A stretch of 64,000 nucleotides of DNA from Polaribacter aquimarinus (GTDB lineage: Bacteria > Bacteroidota > Bacteroidia > Flavobacteriales > Flavobacteriaceae). Below are positions 1 to 8,630 of this stretch, in pieces (the first letter of the stretch is position 1; every line of letters starts with the position of its first letter). The stretch covers positions 434,001 to 498,000 of the forward strand of contig NZ_QFFG01000003.1 in the NCBI RefSeq assembly GCF_003129485.1, in the 5' to 3' direction. The position numbers and the translations under genes are program-made. Below the pieces are notes generated by a model, which saw only the letters and a list, made by a program, of their open reading frames with translations, was not told the origin of the DNA and made no database searches.

Positions 1-1
1 G

Positions 2-703
2 CAGAATAACAATTTACAATGGTTTTTAAAATCTGGAATTGGATTCCACTCAAACGATACAAGAGTTGTTTTACAACAAAATGCAGATAAAGTTTTACCT
101 AGAGCTTATGGAGTGGATTTTGGAAACATTTGGAAACCCACAAAAAACATCGTTTTAAATACTGCTTTCTGGTATTTATTATCAGAAGAAGAATTCGTCT
201 ACGTTGGTGATGCAGGAATTGTTGAACCTTCAGGAAAATCTAGAAGATTTGGGTTGGATGTTGGCATTCGTTATCAAGTCTTAGATTGGTTAATGATAGA
301 TACGGATGCCACTTTTACCAACGCAAGAAGTTTAGAAAATATTTCAGGTGAAGATTTTATTCCTTTAGCTCCAGAAACTACAGTTGAGGGTGGATTATCA
401 TTAACTGATTTAGGAAAGTTTTCAGGCGGATTACGCTACAGATATTTGGCAGATAGAGCTGCTAACGAAGACAATTCTATAGTTGCAGAAGGGTATTTTG
501 TAACCGATTTTAATTTAAATTATACTATGAACAATAACGTAACTTTAGGAATAGCCATAGAAAATATTTTTGATGTAGCTTGGAATGAAACACAATTTGC
601 AACGGAGAGTAGGTTACAAAACGAAACAAATTCTGTTGAGGAAATTCACTTTACCCCAGGAACACCATTTTTTGCCAAAGCTACTTTAACTTATCGTTTT
701 TAA
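2..703 (+). CDS. TonB-dependent receptor, C-terminal part (5' end outside window)
   Basis: The reading frame is open from base 2 and ends at a TAA at 701-703, so about 233 C-terminal residues of a larger outer-membrane receptor are visible. They alternate short turns with amphipathic beta strands and finish in TYRF, an aromatic C-terminal residue typical of BAM-assembled barrels. The SGIGFHSND and LPRAYGVDFG stretches and the late ENIFDVAWNE motif resemble TonB-dependent receptors. By family knowledge it imports a scarce nutrient using TonB energy. The substrate cannot be told because the plug domain is missing. A GTG at 113 is an internal codon and not a start. A hairpin terminator follows at 750. 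Confidence 0.85.
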   Translation, partial: QNNNLQWFLKSGIGFHSNDTRVVLQQNADKVLPRAYGVDFGNIWKPTKNIVLNTAFWYLLSEEEFVYVGDAGIVEPSGKSRRFGLDVGIRYQVLDWLMIDTDATFTNARSLENISGEDFIPLAPETTVEGGLSLTDLGKFSGGLRYRYLADRAANEDNSIVAEGYFVTDFNLNYTMNNNVTLGIAIENIFDVAWNETQFATESRLQNETNSVEEIHFTPGTPFFAKATLTYRF

Positions 704-749
704 ATTATTAAATAAGTGAAACCATTGTTTGGTTGCTTTTAGTTGGATG

Positions 750-783
750 AACACCTGCTACTTTATTGTAGTGGGTGTTTTAT
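750..783 (+). terminator. Rho-independent terminator after the TonB receptor
   Basis: The arms AACACC..CTAC and GTAG..GGTGTT pair around a short AT loop, with a two-base internal mismatch, and run into TTTTATTTT. It lies 47 bases after the receptor stop codon. Confidence 0.6.
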
Positions 784-1047
784 TTTCAGTACTTAAATAT
801 TACCTACTAAATATCTGGCGTCACCGGATACAAAATGACAAAAACTAACCTTATAATTTAAACTAGATTTATAATTAACAGTTGGTATTAGTCATTAATT
901 TTTCAGTTCAATTAGTTATTGAATATCAGTAATGAATCAATATTATAAACTTTGTATTGAGTTAATTTTTTGTAGGATTCAAATACTAAAAAAAAGTTAT
1001 GCAAGTAATTTATAATTTTGATAACAAAATGGCTTATTATAAATAAT
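784..1047. other. Intergenic stretch between convergent units
   Basis: The 344-base gap between the receptor and the anti-sigma gene holds the terminator at 750. The rest is AT-rich and has no credible reading frame. The only other structure seen is a short GC-richer hairpin at 812-830 (TATCTGG, loop CGTCA, CCGGATA). No function can be assigned. Confidence 0.4.
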
Positions 1048-1830
1048 TTAAGGAGAAACTGCTCCTAAAGTATAAAGTTGTTCTAATGTAGGAGATGCAC
1101 TACCACCTTCTGGCTCTAAAGTAATACCAAAAGCTTCAGATTCGTTAGGATTATCTATAGTGAATATTTTATTAACATCTGCTGTAAAGGTATCTATAGT
1201 ACCTAGACTTGTAGGTGTTAATGGGCTTAATTTTAAAGACCACACTTGGTACACTTTTCCTTTTGGTGGTTCTGGCAATCCTTTGGCATCTAAATAAATA
1301 CTATTTGTCTTTTTATCCCAATATATTTTTGCATATGAGTTTGGAGAAACTTTTTGTCCTGCCAATGGTACAGCAATAATTTCTTTATCTCTAAAGACTT
1401 CAATTAGTTTTTCTGCTTCTGCTAAACTGTTAGAGGCTTTGTCTATTTGTTCTTCTAATTGTTGTTTATCTGTAGCAATTTGCGTTTTTAACTTGTTATT
1501 CTGAATTACAGTGTAGATTAAGACACTACCAAAAATAAACGCAGCTGCCCAACCAGAAAGTTGAGACCAATTGGTTTTAGATTTTGTTATCGGAATTATT
1601 TTTGGTGTATTGTCTTGAAGTTGGTGTTGAATATCTGCAAATGAGTAGGAGTTATTGGTTTTAGCGGCAGCAGATAAGATTACTATTGCTTTTTCAATAG
1701 AGGCTACTTCTTCTAATAACTCAGGATATTTTTGAATTGCAGCATGCACTTCTTCATTCTCTTTTTCAGAGAGCGAGCCTGCAATATACAGTTCTAAAAT
1801 TCCAGATGCTATGTATTCTTTTACATTCAT
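1048..1830 (-). CDS. Anti-sigma factor, RskA family
   Basis: Membrane anti-sigma factor predicted to hold the adjacent ECF sigma factor inactive. About 90 N-terminal cytoplasmic residues precede one membrane segment (AAAFIFGSVLIYTVI). A coiled-coil-like stretch (KLKTQIATDKQQLEEQ) follows, then a C-terminal RskA domain of about 110 residues with the family signature GKVYQVWSL. I chose the ATG at 1830, preceded by GGAG at 1840-1837. A TTG at 1842 would add four residues and overlap the sigma gene. With the chosen start the gene begins directly after the sigma stop, so the two are translationally linked. The signal and targets are unknown. Confidence 0.85.
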   Translation of the reverse strand: MNVKEYIASGILELYIAGSLSEKENEEVHAAIQKYPELLEEVASIEKAIVILSAAAKTNNSYSFADIQHQLQDNTPKIIPITKSKTNWSQLSGWAAAFIFGSVLIYTVIQNNKLKTQIATDKQQLEEQIDKASNSLAEAEKLIEVFRDKEIIAVPLAGQKVSPNSYAKIYWDKKTNSIYLDAKGLPEPPKGKVYQVWSLKLSPLTPTSLGTIDTFTADVNKIFTIDNPNESEAFGITLEPEGGSASPTLEQLYTLGAVSP

Positions 1831-1831
1831 T

Positions 1832-2362
1832 TTATACTCCAAGCATAATACGTAATTCGCCTATACAAGTTCTATTTCTTGTTTTAATGGTGCCAATTGG
1901 CATATCTAATTCTTCCGACACTTCTTTTTGAGTAAACCCTTTAAAATACAACAACTCAATTACTGATTTGCATTTATCACCTAACTTGGTAACGAACTCC
2001 TTTAAACCAATAGTATTTGTGGTTGCATCTAAACTCTGATGCGTTTCTAATATATCTACGAAAAAATCTGAGTTCAGGTTTTGTTTAGACTGTTTAAATT
2101 TTTTAGAGCGAGTATAATCAATCGCTGCATTTCTAGCAATATTAAGTATCCAAGTAAAAAAACGTCCTTTTTTTGAAGAGTAAGAATCTGAATTATTCCA
2201 AGCTTTTATAAAAACATCTTGTGTAATTTCTTGTGCAACATCGTTATCTTTTACAATAGTGTAGACAACACCAGAAATACTATTACAATACATGTTGTAA
2301 AGTTTTTCATAGGCTTTGACATCCTTTTTTTGAAATTGTAAAATTAAAAGCTCTAAATCCAT
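1832..2362 (-). CDS. ECF RNA polymerase sigma factor (sigma-70 family)
   Basis: A 176-residue protein with only regions 2 and 4, as in extracytoplasmic-function sigma factors. Region 2 is visible around DNDVAQEITQDVFIKAW, and region 4 as a helix-turn-helix in FTQKEVSEELDMPIGTIKTR. It would direct RNA polymerase to a small set of promoters when released by the RskA-type anti-sigma encoded immediately downstream. An RskA-linked sigma factor suggests the SigK-like group, but this assignment is by context. Its regulon is not visible in the window. Confidence 0.9.
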   Translation of the reverse strand: MDLELLILQFQKKDVKAYEKLYNMYCNSISGVVYTIVKDNDVAQEITQDVFIKAWNNSDSYSSKKGRFFTWILNIARNAAIDYTRSKKFKQSKQNLNSDFFVDILETHQSLDATTNTIGLKEFVTKLGDKCKSVIELLYFKGFTQKEVSEELDMPIGTIKTRNRTCIGELRIMLGV

Positions 2363-2434
2363 AAATGTACCTATAGCTAATATATATAAATAAATTGAGA
2401 AAAAACTTTTTTACATCTTATAATGCATATAAAG

Positions 2435-3274
2435 TCAATTGAAATCCTCAACACCAGTAGGCTTTCGATAACCTTGAAATGGTTGTTTCAACAACTCTTT
2501 TAAAGAAGAATTGGTGGCTTCATCAGGGAAAGTATCCACTCCATAGACAATTTTTTCTCGGTCAAGTTCCATATAGGTTCCAAAAATTCTATCCCAAATC
2601 GAAAAGATATTTCCATAGTTAGAATCTGTAAATGGCAACATATTATGATGATGTACTTTATGCATATCTGGAGACACTATAAAGTAACTTAAAAACTTAT
2701 CCACCTTGGGTGACATTTTTAAATTTGCATGTGTGAATTGAGTAAAAATCAATGACATAGATTGATACAGCATTACAATGGCAATGGGCGTACCCACTAC
2801 AAAAACGCCTAATAAAGTAAACGAAAAACGTATTACACTTTCTATAGGATGATGTCTATTTGCGGTAGTTGTATCTACCTTATGATCAGAATGATGCACC
2901 AAATGCACCATCCAAAGTGGTTTTACTTTGTGCTCTACAAAATGCGCTAAATAAGCTCCAAAAAAATCTAGAAACAAAACACCTAAAATCATATATAACC
3001 ACAAAGGCATTTCAGGTAACCAATTTATAATTCCGAAATCATTTACTTTAACCCAATCTGCAGTTTTAAGTAATAAAAACGCCAAACCTAAATTGATGAC
3101 AACTGTTGTTAAGGTAAAAAATAAGTTAGGAAAAGCATGTTTCCATTTTTTATAGTTGAATTTAAATAATGGAAAAAATCCTTCTAAAATCCAAAAAAAA
3201 GTAATACCTCCAACAATAATTGCACTTCTGTGTTCTCTTGGGATATTCTCGAAATAATTATAAATAGTTTCCAA
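2435..3274 (-). CDS. Sterol desaturase / fatty acid hydroxylase family protein
   Basis: A 279-residue integral membrane di-iron oxygenase. It shows the family's three histidine clusters: H111-x3-H115, H124-x2-H127-H128 and H205-x2-H208-H209, with a further HH at 141-142. At least four hydrophobic segments surround them (about 17-35, 53-70, 91-110 and 150-175). Such enzymes hydroxylate or desaturate lipid tails using O2. The exact substrate (sterol, carotenoid or fatty acid) cannot be read from sequence. It sits alone between the sigma operon and a YkgJ-type gene on the same strand, with 72 and 33 bases of spacing. Confidence 0.85.
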   Translation of the reverse strand: METIYNYFENIPREHRSAIIVGGITFFWILEGFFPLFKFNYKKWKHAFPNLFFTLTTVVINLGLAFLLLKTADWVKVNDFGIINWLPEMPLWLYMILGVLFLDFFGAYLAHFVEHKVKPLWMVHLVHHSDHKVDTTTANRHHPIESVIRFSFTLLGVFVVGTPIAIVMLYQSMSLIFTQFTHANLKMSPKVDKFLSYFIVSPDMHKVHHHNMLPFTDSNYGNIFSIWDRIFGTYMELDREKIVYGVDTFPDEATNSSLKELLKQPFQGYRKPTGVEDFN

Positions 3275-3307
3275 ATTGATTTTATTTTTTACTAAAATAC
3301 TAAAAAT

Positions 3308-3832
3308 CTATTTCCTTCTCACTTTCTTATTCGATTCCATTGGTAAGCGCTTTTTTAAAGCTTCCACAATATTATAAGTAGCAGGACAAATAGCTGTATT
3401 TGTAATGGTTAAATCTGCAATCTGAATAAACTTTCTTCTATTGGTATGTGGATATTCTGCACAAGCTTTTGGGCGAACATCGTAAATAAAGCAAGTATTA
3501 TCAGACTCGTCTAAAAAAGAACAAGGTGCCGTTTTTAACACCATAAAATCATCTGAATCTCTTTCTAAATACGTTTTTATAAAGTCTGCAACTTTCATTT
3601 TTAAGTGCTTAGAAATACGCTCAATATCTTTATCTGTAAAAATAGGACTCGTTGTTTTGCAACAATTTCCACAATCTAAACAGTCTGTTTTTTCAAACTC
3701 TTTATCATGCAATTCTTTCATTACAACATCCAAGTTTTTAGGTGTTTTTCTTTTTAAATTCGAAAAATATTTTTTGTTTTCCTTTTTAGCTTCTTCAGCC
3801 AATTTTGGGAGTTGTTCCAAGCGTTTTTCCAT
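3308..3832 (-). CDS. YkgJ-family cysteine-cluster protein
   Basis: Small soluble protein of 174 residues with the CxxCxxCC cluster (C51, C54, C57, C58) and a later group APCSFLDESDNTC...ACAEYPH. This is the YkgJ / CxxCxxCC family thought to chelate zinc or iron. I chose the ATG at 3832. A TTG at 3847 would add MYFSD. It lies head-to-head with argS across 76 bases and directly upstream of the desaturase-family gene on the same strand. The biochemical role of the family is not established. Confidence 0.8.
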   Translation of the reverse strand: MEKRLEQLPKLAEEAKKENKKYFSNLKRKTPKNLDVVMKELHDKEFEKTDCLDCGNCCKTTSPIFTDKDIERISKHLKMKVADFIKTYLERDSDDFMVLKTAPCSFLDESDNTCFIYDVRPKACAEYPHTNRRKFIQIADLTITNTAICPATYNIVEALKKRLPMESNKKVRRK

Positions 3833-3879
3833 ATCCGAAAAATACAATTATTTCTACTAAAAAATACGCTAAAAATATG

Positions 3880-3887
3880 TAATTTTG
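3880..3887 (+). promoter_or_regulatory. Putative -7 element of argS
   Basis: TAATTTTG matches the Bacteroidota TAnnTTTG box 21 bases before the argS ATG. No clear TTG was found at the -33 spacing. Confidence 0.4.
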
Positions 3888-3908
3888 CATTTCAATTTTC
3901 GAGACTAA

Positions 3909-5684
3909 ATGAGCATTCAAAACATCATAGAAACCAAAGTAAAAGAAGGTTTTTTAGCATTATATCAAACAGAAATTCCATCTGTAGAATTTCAAGCAAC
4001 AAGAAAAGAATTTGAAGGAGATATTACAGTAGTCGTTTTTCCAATGTTACGCTATAAAAAAGGAAATCCTGCTGTTATTGGAGAAGATCTTGGTAAATAT
4101 GTGGTAGAAAATGTTGCTGAAATCACTAATTACAATGTGGTTAAAGGTTTTTTAAATTTGGTAATAGATGATGCTTTTTATACCAATTTTTTCAATGCTA
4201 TTTATGCTGATGTAAATTATGGTTTTGTATCACCAAAGGAGGATGAGAAAGCGGTTATGGTCGAATATTCATCACCAAACACTAACAAACCTCTGCATTT
4301 AGGTCACGTTCGTAATAATTTATTGGGTTATGCTGTTGCTGAAATTATTAAAGCTTCTGGAAAAAAAGTGTATAAGACTCAAATTATTAACGATAGAGGA
4401 ATACACATTTGTAAATCGATGTTGGCTTGGGAAAAATTCGGAAATGGAGAAACTCCGGAATCAACGGGATTAAAAGGTGATAAATTGGTTGGGAATTACT
4501 ACGTAAAGTTCGACCAAGAATACAAAAAAGAAATTTCTGAATTAATTGCAACAGGTAAAACTGAAGAAGAAGCTAAAAAAGAAGCACCTTTATTTGTTGA
4601 AGCACAACAAATGTTGAGAGACTGGGAAGCAGGTAATGAAAAAGTCGTTGACTTGTGGGAGAAAATGAATCAATGGGTATATGATGGTTTTGACATTACT
4701 TATAAAAATATGGGTGTTGATTTTGATAATTTATATTATGAAAGTAACACCTATTTATTAGGAAAAGATGTTGTTGCTCAAGGTTTAGAAAAAGGTGTTT
4801 TTTATAAAAAAGAAGATGGTTCTGTTTGGTGTAATTTAACAGATGAAGGTTTAGATGAAAAAATCGTATTGCGTTCTGATGGAACTGCAGTGTATATGAC
4901 ACAAGATATTGGTACAGCCATTCAACGTGTAAAAGATTACTCAGATGTTGGAGGAATGGTGTATACTGTTGGAAATGAGCAAGATTACCACTTTCAAGTT
5001 TTGTTTTTAATCTTAAAAAAATTAGGCTTTGATTGGGCTAAAAACTTATATCATTTAAGTTACGGAATGGTAGATTTACCTTCTGGAAAAATGAAATCGA
5101 GAGAAGGAACTGTTGTTGATGCTGATGACCTAATGGTAGAAATGTCTGATACTGCAAAAGCCATTTCTGAAGAATTAGGTAAATTAGATGGGTATTCTGA
5201 TGAAGAGAAAAATGAGCTATATAAAACCATTGGTTTAGGTGCTTTAAAGTATTTTATCTTAAAAGTAGATCCTAAAAAAAGAATTTTGTTCGATCCAAAA
5301 TCTTCAGTAGATTTTCAAGGAAACACTGGACCTTTTATTCAGTATACTTATGCTAGAATTCAATCTATTATTAGAAAAGCCGATTTTGATTATTCAAAAG
5401 GAGTTTCAATAGATTTACACGAAAAAGAAAAAGAATTATTAAAGCAATTAGAATTATATCCTGAAACGGTGCAACAAGCAGCTGCCAATTATTCGCCAGC
5501 AATTATTGCAAATTATACGTATGACTTGGTAAAAGAGTTCAATTCTTTTTATCAAAATGTATCTATTTTAGGAGAAGAAAATCAAGATAAAAAAATATTT
5601 AGAGTGCAATTGGCAAAGAAAGTTGCAGATACTATAAAGTCAGCATTTTCTTTATTAGGAATAAACGTTCCTGAGAGAATGTAG
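3909..5684 (+). CDS. argS: Arginyl-tRNA synthetase
   Basis: Class I aminoacyl-tRNA synthetase charging tRNA-Arg. The 591-residue length is normal for ArgRS. It has the N-terminal Add-1 domain, the HIGH-type signature as HLGH (residues 130-133) inside SSPNTNKPLHLGHVRNN, and an MKSREGT motif where the KMSKS loop stands, as is usual in ArgRS. The C-terminal DALR anticodon-binding domain starts near FIQYTYARIQSI. It is transcribed divergently from the YkgJ gene. Confidence 0.97.
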   Translation: MSIQNIIETKVKEGFLALYQTEIPSVEFQATRKEFEGDITVVVFPMLRYKKGNPAVIGEDLGKYVVENVAEITNYNVVKGFLNLVIDDAFYTNFFNAIYADVNYGFVSPKEDEKAVMVEYSSPNTNKPLHLGHVRNNLLGYAVAEIIKASGKKVYKTQIINDRGIHICKSMLAWEKFGNGETPESTGLKGDKLVGNYYVKFDQEYKKEISELIATGKTEEEAKKEAPLFVEAQQMLRDWEAGNEKVVDLWEKMNQWVYDGFDITYKNMGVDFDNLYYESNTYLLGKDVVAQGLEKGVFYKKEDGSVWCNLTDEGLDEKIVLRSDGTAVYMTQDIGTAIQRVKDYSDVGGMVYTVGNEQDYHFQVLFLILKKLGFDWAKNLYHLSYGMVDLPSGKMKSREGTVVDADDLMVEMSDTAKAISEELGKLDGYSDEEKNELYKTIGLGALKYFILKVDPKKRILFDPKSSVDFQGNTGPFIQYTYARIQSIIRKADFDYSKGVSIDLHEKEKELLKQLELYPETVQQAAANYSPAIIANYTYDLVKEFNSFYQNVSILGEENQDKKIFRVQLAKKVADTIKSAFSLLGINVPERM

Positions 5685-5711
5685 AAATATGTGAACAGTT
5701 ACAGTATACAG

Positions 5712-5742
5712 TTGGCTGTAAGGACAAAAGTTAGTAAATTTG
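5712..5742 (+). promoter_or_regulatory. Bacteroidota-type promoter ahead of the RNA element and lpd
   Basis: TTG at 5712-5714, a 20-base spacer and TAAATTTG at 5735-5742 form a full -33/-7 promoter. Its expected start site falls at about 5746-5748, exactly where the structured RNA element begins. Confidence 0.7.
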
Positions 5743-5745
5743 CCC

Positions 5746-5815
5746 GCGTTAGGGATTGAAGTGGCATCCTCTGAACTTGTTTCAGAGATATAACGTAAAG
5801 CCCGTTAAAACGCCC
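5746..5815 (+). ncRNA. Structured RNA element, copy 1 (possible Flavo-1-like family)
   Basis: The element opens with GCGTTAGGGATTGAA and closes with AACGCCC, so its ends can pair (GCGTT/AACGC). Inside is a perfect hairpin, CTCTGAA-cttgt-TTCAGAG (5769-5787), followed by GATATA and a GTAAAG block. Copy 2 at 21554 shares the flanking blocks but has a different hairpin sequence. It starts right after a promoter and ends 29 bases before lpd, with no T-run. It could therefore be either the lpd leader or a separate small RNA. The resemblance to the Flavo-1 motif is from memory and unverified. Confidence 0.55.
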
Positions 5816-5844
5816 AAATAAAAAGTACAAAAACAAACACAATT

Positions 5845-7233
5845 ATGAAATACGACATCATTATTATTGGAAGTGGTCCTGGAGGATATGTTACAGGAAT
5901 TAGAGCTTCTCAATTAGGTTTTAAAGTTGCCATTGTAGAGAAAGAACATTTAGGTGGAATTTGCTTAAACTGGGGATGTATTCCAACAAAAGCATTATTA
6001 AAATCTGCACAGGTTTACGATTATTTAAAACATGTAGACGAATATGGTTTAAAAGCAGAAGCAATTGATAAAGATTTTGAAGCCGTAATTAAAAGAAGTC
6101 GTGGTGTTGCAGAAGGAATGAGCAAAGGTGTTGCTTTCTTAATGAAGAAAAACAAAATCGATATTATTGACGGTTTTGGAAAAATAAAAACAGGAAAAAA
6201 AGTAGATGTTACCGCTGCTGATGGAACTGTAACAGAATATAGTGCTGATAACATTATTATTGCTACAGGTGCTCGCTCTCGCGAATTGCCTAACTTACCA
6301 CAAGATGGTAAAAAAGTAATTGGTTATAGACAAGCAATGAGCTTACCAAAACAACCTAAATCTATGATTGTTGTAGGTTCTGGAGCTATTGGTGTTGAGT
6401 TTGCACACTTTTACAACTCAATGGGAACAGAAGTTACGATTGTAGAATATATGCCAAATATTGTTCCTGTAGAAGATATTGATATTTCAAAACAGTTTGA
6501 GCGTTCTATTAAAAAAGCAGGTATTAAAGTAATGACAAATTCTTCTGTAGAATCTGTTGATACTTCTGGTGATGGTGTTGTAGCCACAGTGAAAACTAAA
6601 AAAGGAGAACAAACTTTAGAAGCTGATATTTTATTGTCTGCTGTTGGAATCAAATCGAACATCGAAAACATTGGTTTAGAAGATGTTGGTATTATTGTAG
6701 ATAGAGATAAAATCTTAGTGAACGATTATTACCAAACTAACATTCCTGGTTATTATGCCATTGGTGATGTAGTTCCTGGACAAGCATTAGCACACGTTGC
6801 TTCTGCAGAAGGAATTACTTGTGTTGAGAAATTAGCAGGATTGCATACAGAAGCAATTGACTACGGAAATGTTCCTGGTTGTACATATGCAACTCCAGAA
6901 ATTGCATCTGTAGGAATGACAGAAGCCAAAGCTAAAGAAGCAGGTTACGAATTAAAAGTTGGTAAATTTCCTTTTTCAGCATCTGGAAAAGCAAAAGCTG
7001 CTGGTACACCTGATGGTTTTGTAAAAGTAATTTTTGATGCAAAATACGGAGAATGGTTAGGTTGCCATATGATTGGTGCTGGAGTAACAGATATGATTGC
7101 AGAAGCTGTTTTAGGAAGAAAATTAGAAACTACTGGTCACGAAGTGTTAAAAGCAATTCACCCTCACCCAACTATGAGTGAAGCGGTAATGGAAGCTGTT
7201 GCTGATGCTTATGATGAAGTGATACATCTATAA
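5845..7233 (+). CDS. lpdA: Dihydrolipoyl dehydrogenase (E3)
   Basis: FAD-dependent oxidoreductase that reoxidises dihydrolipoamide in the 2-oxoacid dehydrogenase complexes and the glycine cleavage system, producing NADH. The FAD site is GSGPGG (9-14). The redox-active disulfide is C40/C45 in GGICLNWGCIPTKAL. The NAD site is VVGSGAIGVEFA, and the C-terminal active-site motif is HPHPTMSEAV. Its 462 residues are the normal length. No E1 or E2 gene is adjacent, so it probably serves complexes encoded elsewhere. The promoter and RNA element lie upstream. Confidence 0.96.
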   Translation: MKYDIIIIGSGPGGYVTGIRASQLGFKVAIVEKEHLGGICLNWGCIPTKALLKSAQVYDYLKHVDEYGLKAEAIDKDFEAVIKRSRGVAEGMSKGVAFLMKKNKIDIIDGFGKIKTGKKVDVTAADGTVTEYSADNIIIATGARSRELPNLPQDGKKVIGYRQAMSLPKQPKSMIVVGSGAIGVEFAHFYNSMGTEVTIVEYMPNIVPVEDIDISKQFERSIKKAGIKVMTNSSVESVDTSGDGVVATVKTKKGEQTLEADILLSAVGIKSNIENIGLEDVGIIVDRDKILVNDYYQTNIPGYYAIGDVVPGQALAHVASAEGITCVEKLAGLHTEAIDYGNVPGCTYATPEIASVGMTEAKAKEAGYELKVGKFPFSASGKAKAAGTPDGFVKVIFDAKYGEWLGCHMIGAGVTDMIAEAVLGRKLETTGHEVLKAIHPHPTMSEAVMEAVADAYDEVIHL

Positions 7234-7268
7234 ATTTTATCTGAATTCGTTTTAGAATTTCATAAAAA

Positions 7269-7297
7269 AAACCGAAGCAAATTGCTTCGGTTTTTTT
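7269..7297 (+). terminator. Rho-independent terminator after lpd
   Basis: CCGAAGC and GCTTCGG pair around AAATT, followed by seven to eight T. The 20-base core (7271-7290) is identical to the terminator at 8459-8478. Confidence 0.85.
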
Positions 7298-7325
7298 ATT
7301 TTTGATTCTATAACTTTAAAAAACT

Positions 7326-7955
7326 ATGAAATCTTATTTTTTACTTTTAATTATTTGTTCGTTTTCACTTCAAAGTTTTTCACAAATCAAAGCCGTAACT
7401 GAATCTGGAGATGAAGTTGTACTATATCATGATAATACTTGGAAATATTTAAATGACAGTATCAACAATAATAAAAATATTATAACCAATAATCATAAAT
7501 TCGAAACTAACAAAAAATCTACTTTCTTAGTAAAAAGCAAAACTTTAAAAGTTGGTGTTTACATCAATCCAAAAAAATGGTCTTTTGAAAAAAATCCTGA
7601 TACAGAAGCAGCAGAATATTCTTTTCAAATGAAAAATGAGGATTTATATGGAATGATTATTACCGAAAAAACCCAAATACCCTTATTAAGTCTTAAAGAT
7701 TTGGCAGTTGAAAATGCTAAAGAAGTAGCTCCAGACATACAAATTGATAAAGAAGAATATAGGTATGTTAATGGTAAAAAAATATTGATGATTCAAATGA
7801 GTGGAACCACTCAACAAATTAAGTTTAAATATTTCAGCTACTACTATTCAAGTGATTTAGGTGTTGTACAATTAATTACATACACCTCTCTAAACCTTTT
7901 TAAAGATTATGAAAAAAGAATGGAAGATTTTTTAAATGGTTTTGTCGAATTTTAG
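7326..7955 (+). CDS. Hypothetical exported protein
   Basis: A 209-residue protein I do not recognise as a named family. It has an N-terminal signal peptide (about residues 1-19, ending SLQSFSQ) and then IKAVTESGDEVVLYHDNTWKYL. This 'effect of input on a displayed string' type of opening is frequent in secreted Flavobacteriia proteins with SH3-like starts. The rest is mixed alpha/beta with many lysines and no catalytic motif visible. It stands alone, closed on both sides by hairpin terminators, so it is probably transcribed monocistronically. No function is proposed. Confidence 0.75.
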   Translation: MKSYFLLLIICSFSLQSFSQIKAVTESGDEVVLYHDNTWKYLNDSINNNKNIITNNHKFETNKKSTFLVKSKTLKVGVYINPKKWSFEKNPDTEAAEYSFQMKNEDLYGMIITEKTQIPLLSLKDLAVENAKEVAPDIQIDKEEYRYVNGKKILMIQMSGTTQQIKFKYFSYYYSSDLGVVQLITYTSLNLFKDYEKRMEDFLNGFVEF

Positions 7956-7988
7956 ACACCTCAACTATAAAAACAATACATTAATCGA

Positions 7989-8017
7989 AAAACCGAAGCT
8001 TATGGTTTCGGTTTTTT
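7989..8017 (+). terminator. Rho-independent terminator after the exported protein gene
   Basis: AAACCGAA and TTTCGGTT pair around GCTTATGG, followed by a T-run. It resembles the terminators at 7269 and 8458. Confidence 0.8.
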
Positions 8018-8060
8018 TGTACCTTTAGACAAGTAAATTATACAATCAAAAAAATAAAAA

Positions 8061-8435
8061 ATGAGAGCAAAATATCAAAGCGTATTAGATTTAGGTGAAA
8101 AACTTAATATTCAAAATGGTGATGTAAAAGAAGAAAACGGACAATTAAAAGTTTGGGGAACTGCTAAAACTCCTTATGAAAAAGATTTAATTTGGGATGA
8201 AATTAAAAAAGTTGGTGGAGAAAACCCAACAGATATTATGGCAGATATTGCAGTAGAAGACGATTCTGTTTATGCAAGACATACTGTTGCGAAAGGAGAA
8301 ACTTTAGGTGGCATCGCAAAACAATACTATGGTAAAGTAATGAAGTACAAGGATATTTTTGAAGCAAATACTAATATTTTAAAAAATCCAGATGTAATTC
8401 ATCCAGGTCAAGAATTGGTAATTCCTAATTTATAA
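8061..8435 (+). CDS. LysM domain protein, Kbp/YgaU-like
   Basis: A 124-residue protein without a signal peptide. The first ~70 residues look like a BON-type domain (DLGEKLNIQNGDVKEENGQL). Residues ~73-122 form one LysM repeat (HTVAKGETLGGIAKQYYGK, then NPDVIHPGQELVIP). This order matches the E. coli potassium-binding protein Kbp (YgaU), a cytoplasmic protein. A peptidoglycan-binding role is the alternative. The gene is monocistronic, with terminators on both sides. Confidence 0.85.
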   Translation: MRAKYQSVLDLGEKLNIQNGDVKEENGQLKVWGTAKTPYEKDLIWDEIKKVGGENPTDIMADIAVEDDSVYARHTVAKGETLGGIAKQYYGKVMKYKDIFEANTNILKNPDVIHPGQELVIPNL

Positions 8436-8457
8436 GACTCCAAAATTTACAATATTC

Positions 8458-8488
8458 AACCGAAGCAAATTGCTTCGGTTTTTTTTTT
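8458..8488 (+). terminator. Rho-independent terminator after the LysM gene
   Basis: AACCGAAGC and GCTTCGGTT pair around AAATT, followed by ten T. The core is identical to the terminator at 7271-7290. Confidence 0.85.
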
Positions 8489-8630
8489 CTAACAATTTAT
8501 GAATAGCGTTTCATTAAAAATTAAAATACTATTTAATTTAATTTTGTATTTTTCTTTTTTTCTAAAAGCAATCTACGATTTAAATCATTAATCCAAATCA
8601 TATTGTAATAGTTTAGTTGTAATAAAAATT

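Noticed and set aside
3812-4015. Small plus-strand frame overlapping the argS start
   Set aside because: It is out of frame with argS and has no family resemblance. The argS start at 3909 is well supported.
5746-5760. GTTAGGGATTGAA looked like part of a CRISPR repeat
   Set aside because: It occurs once per locus, with no regular spacers and no cas genes. The two-locus comparison shows an RNA-like hairpin instead.
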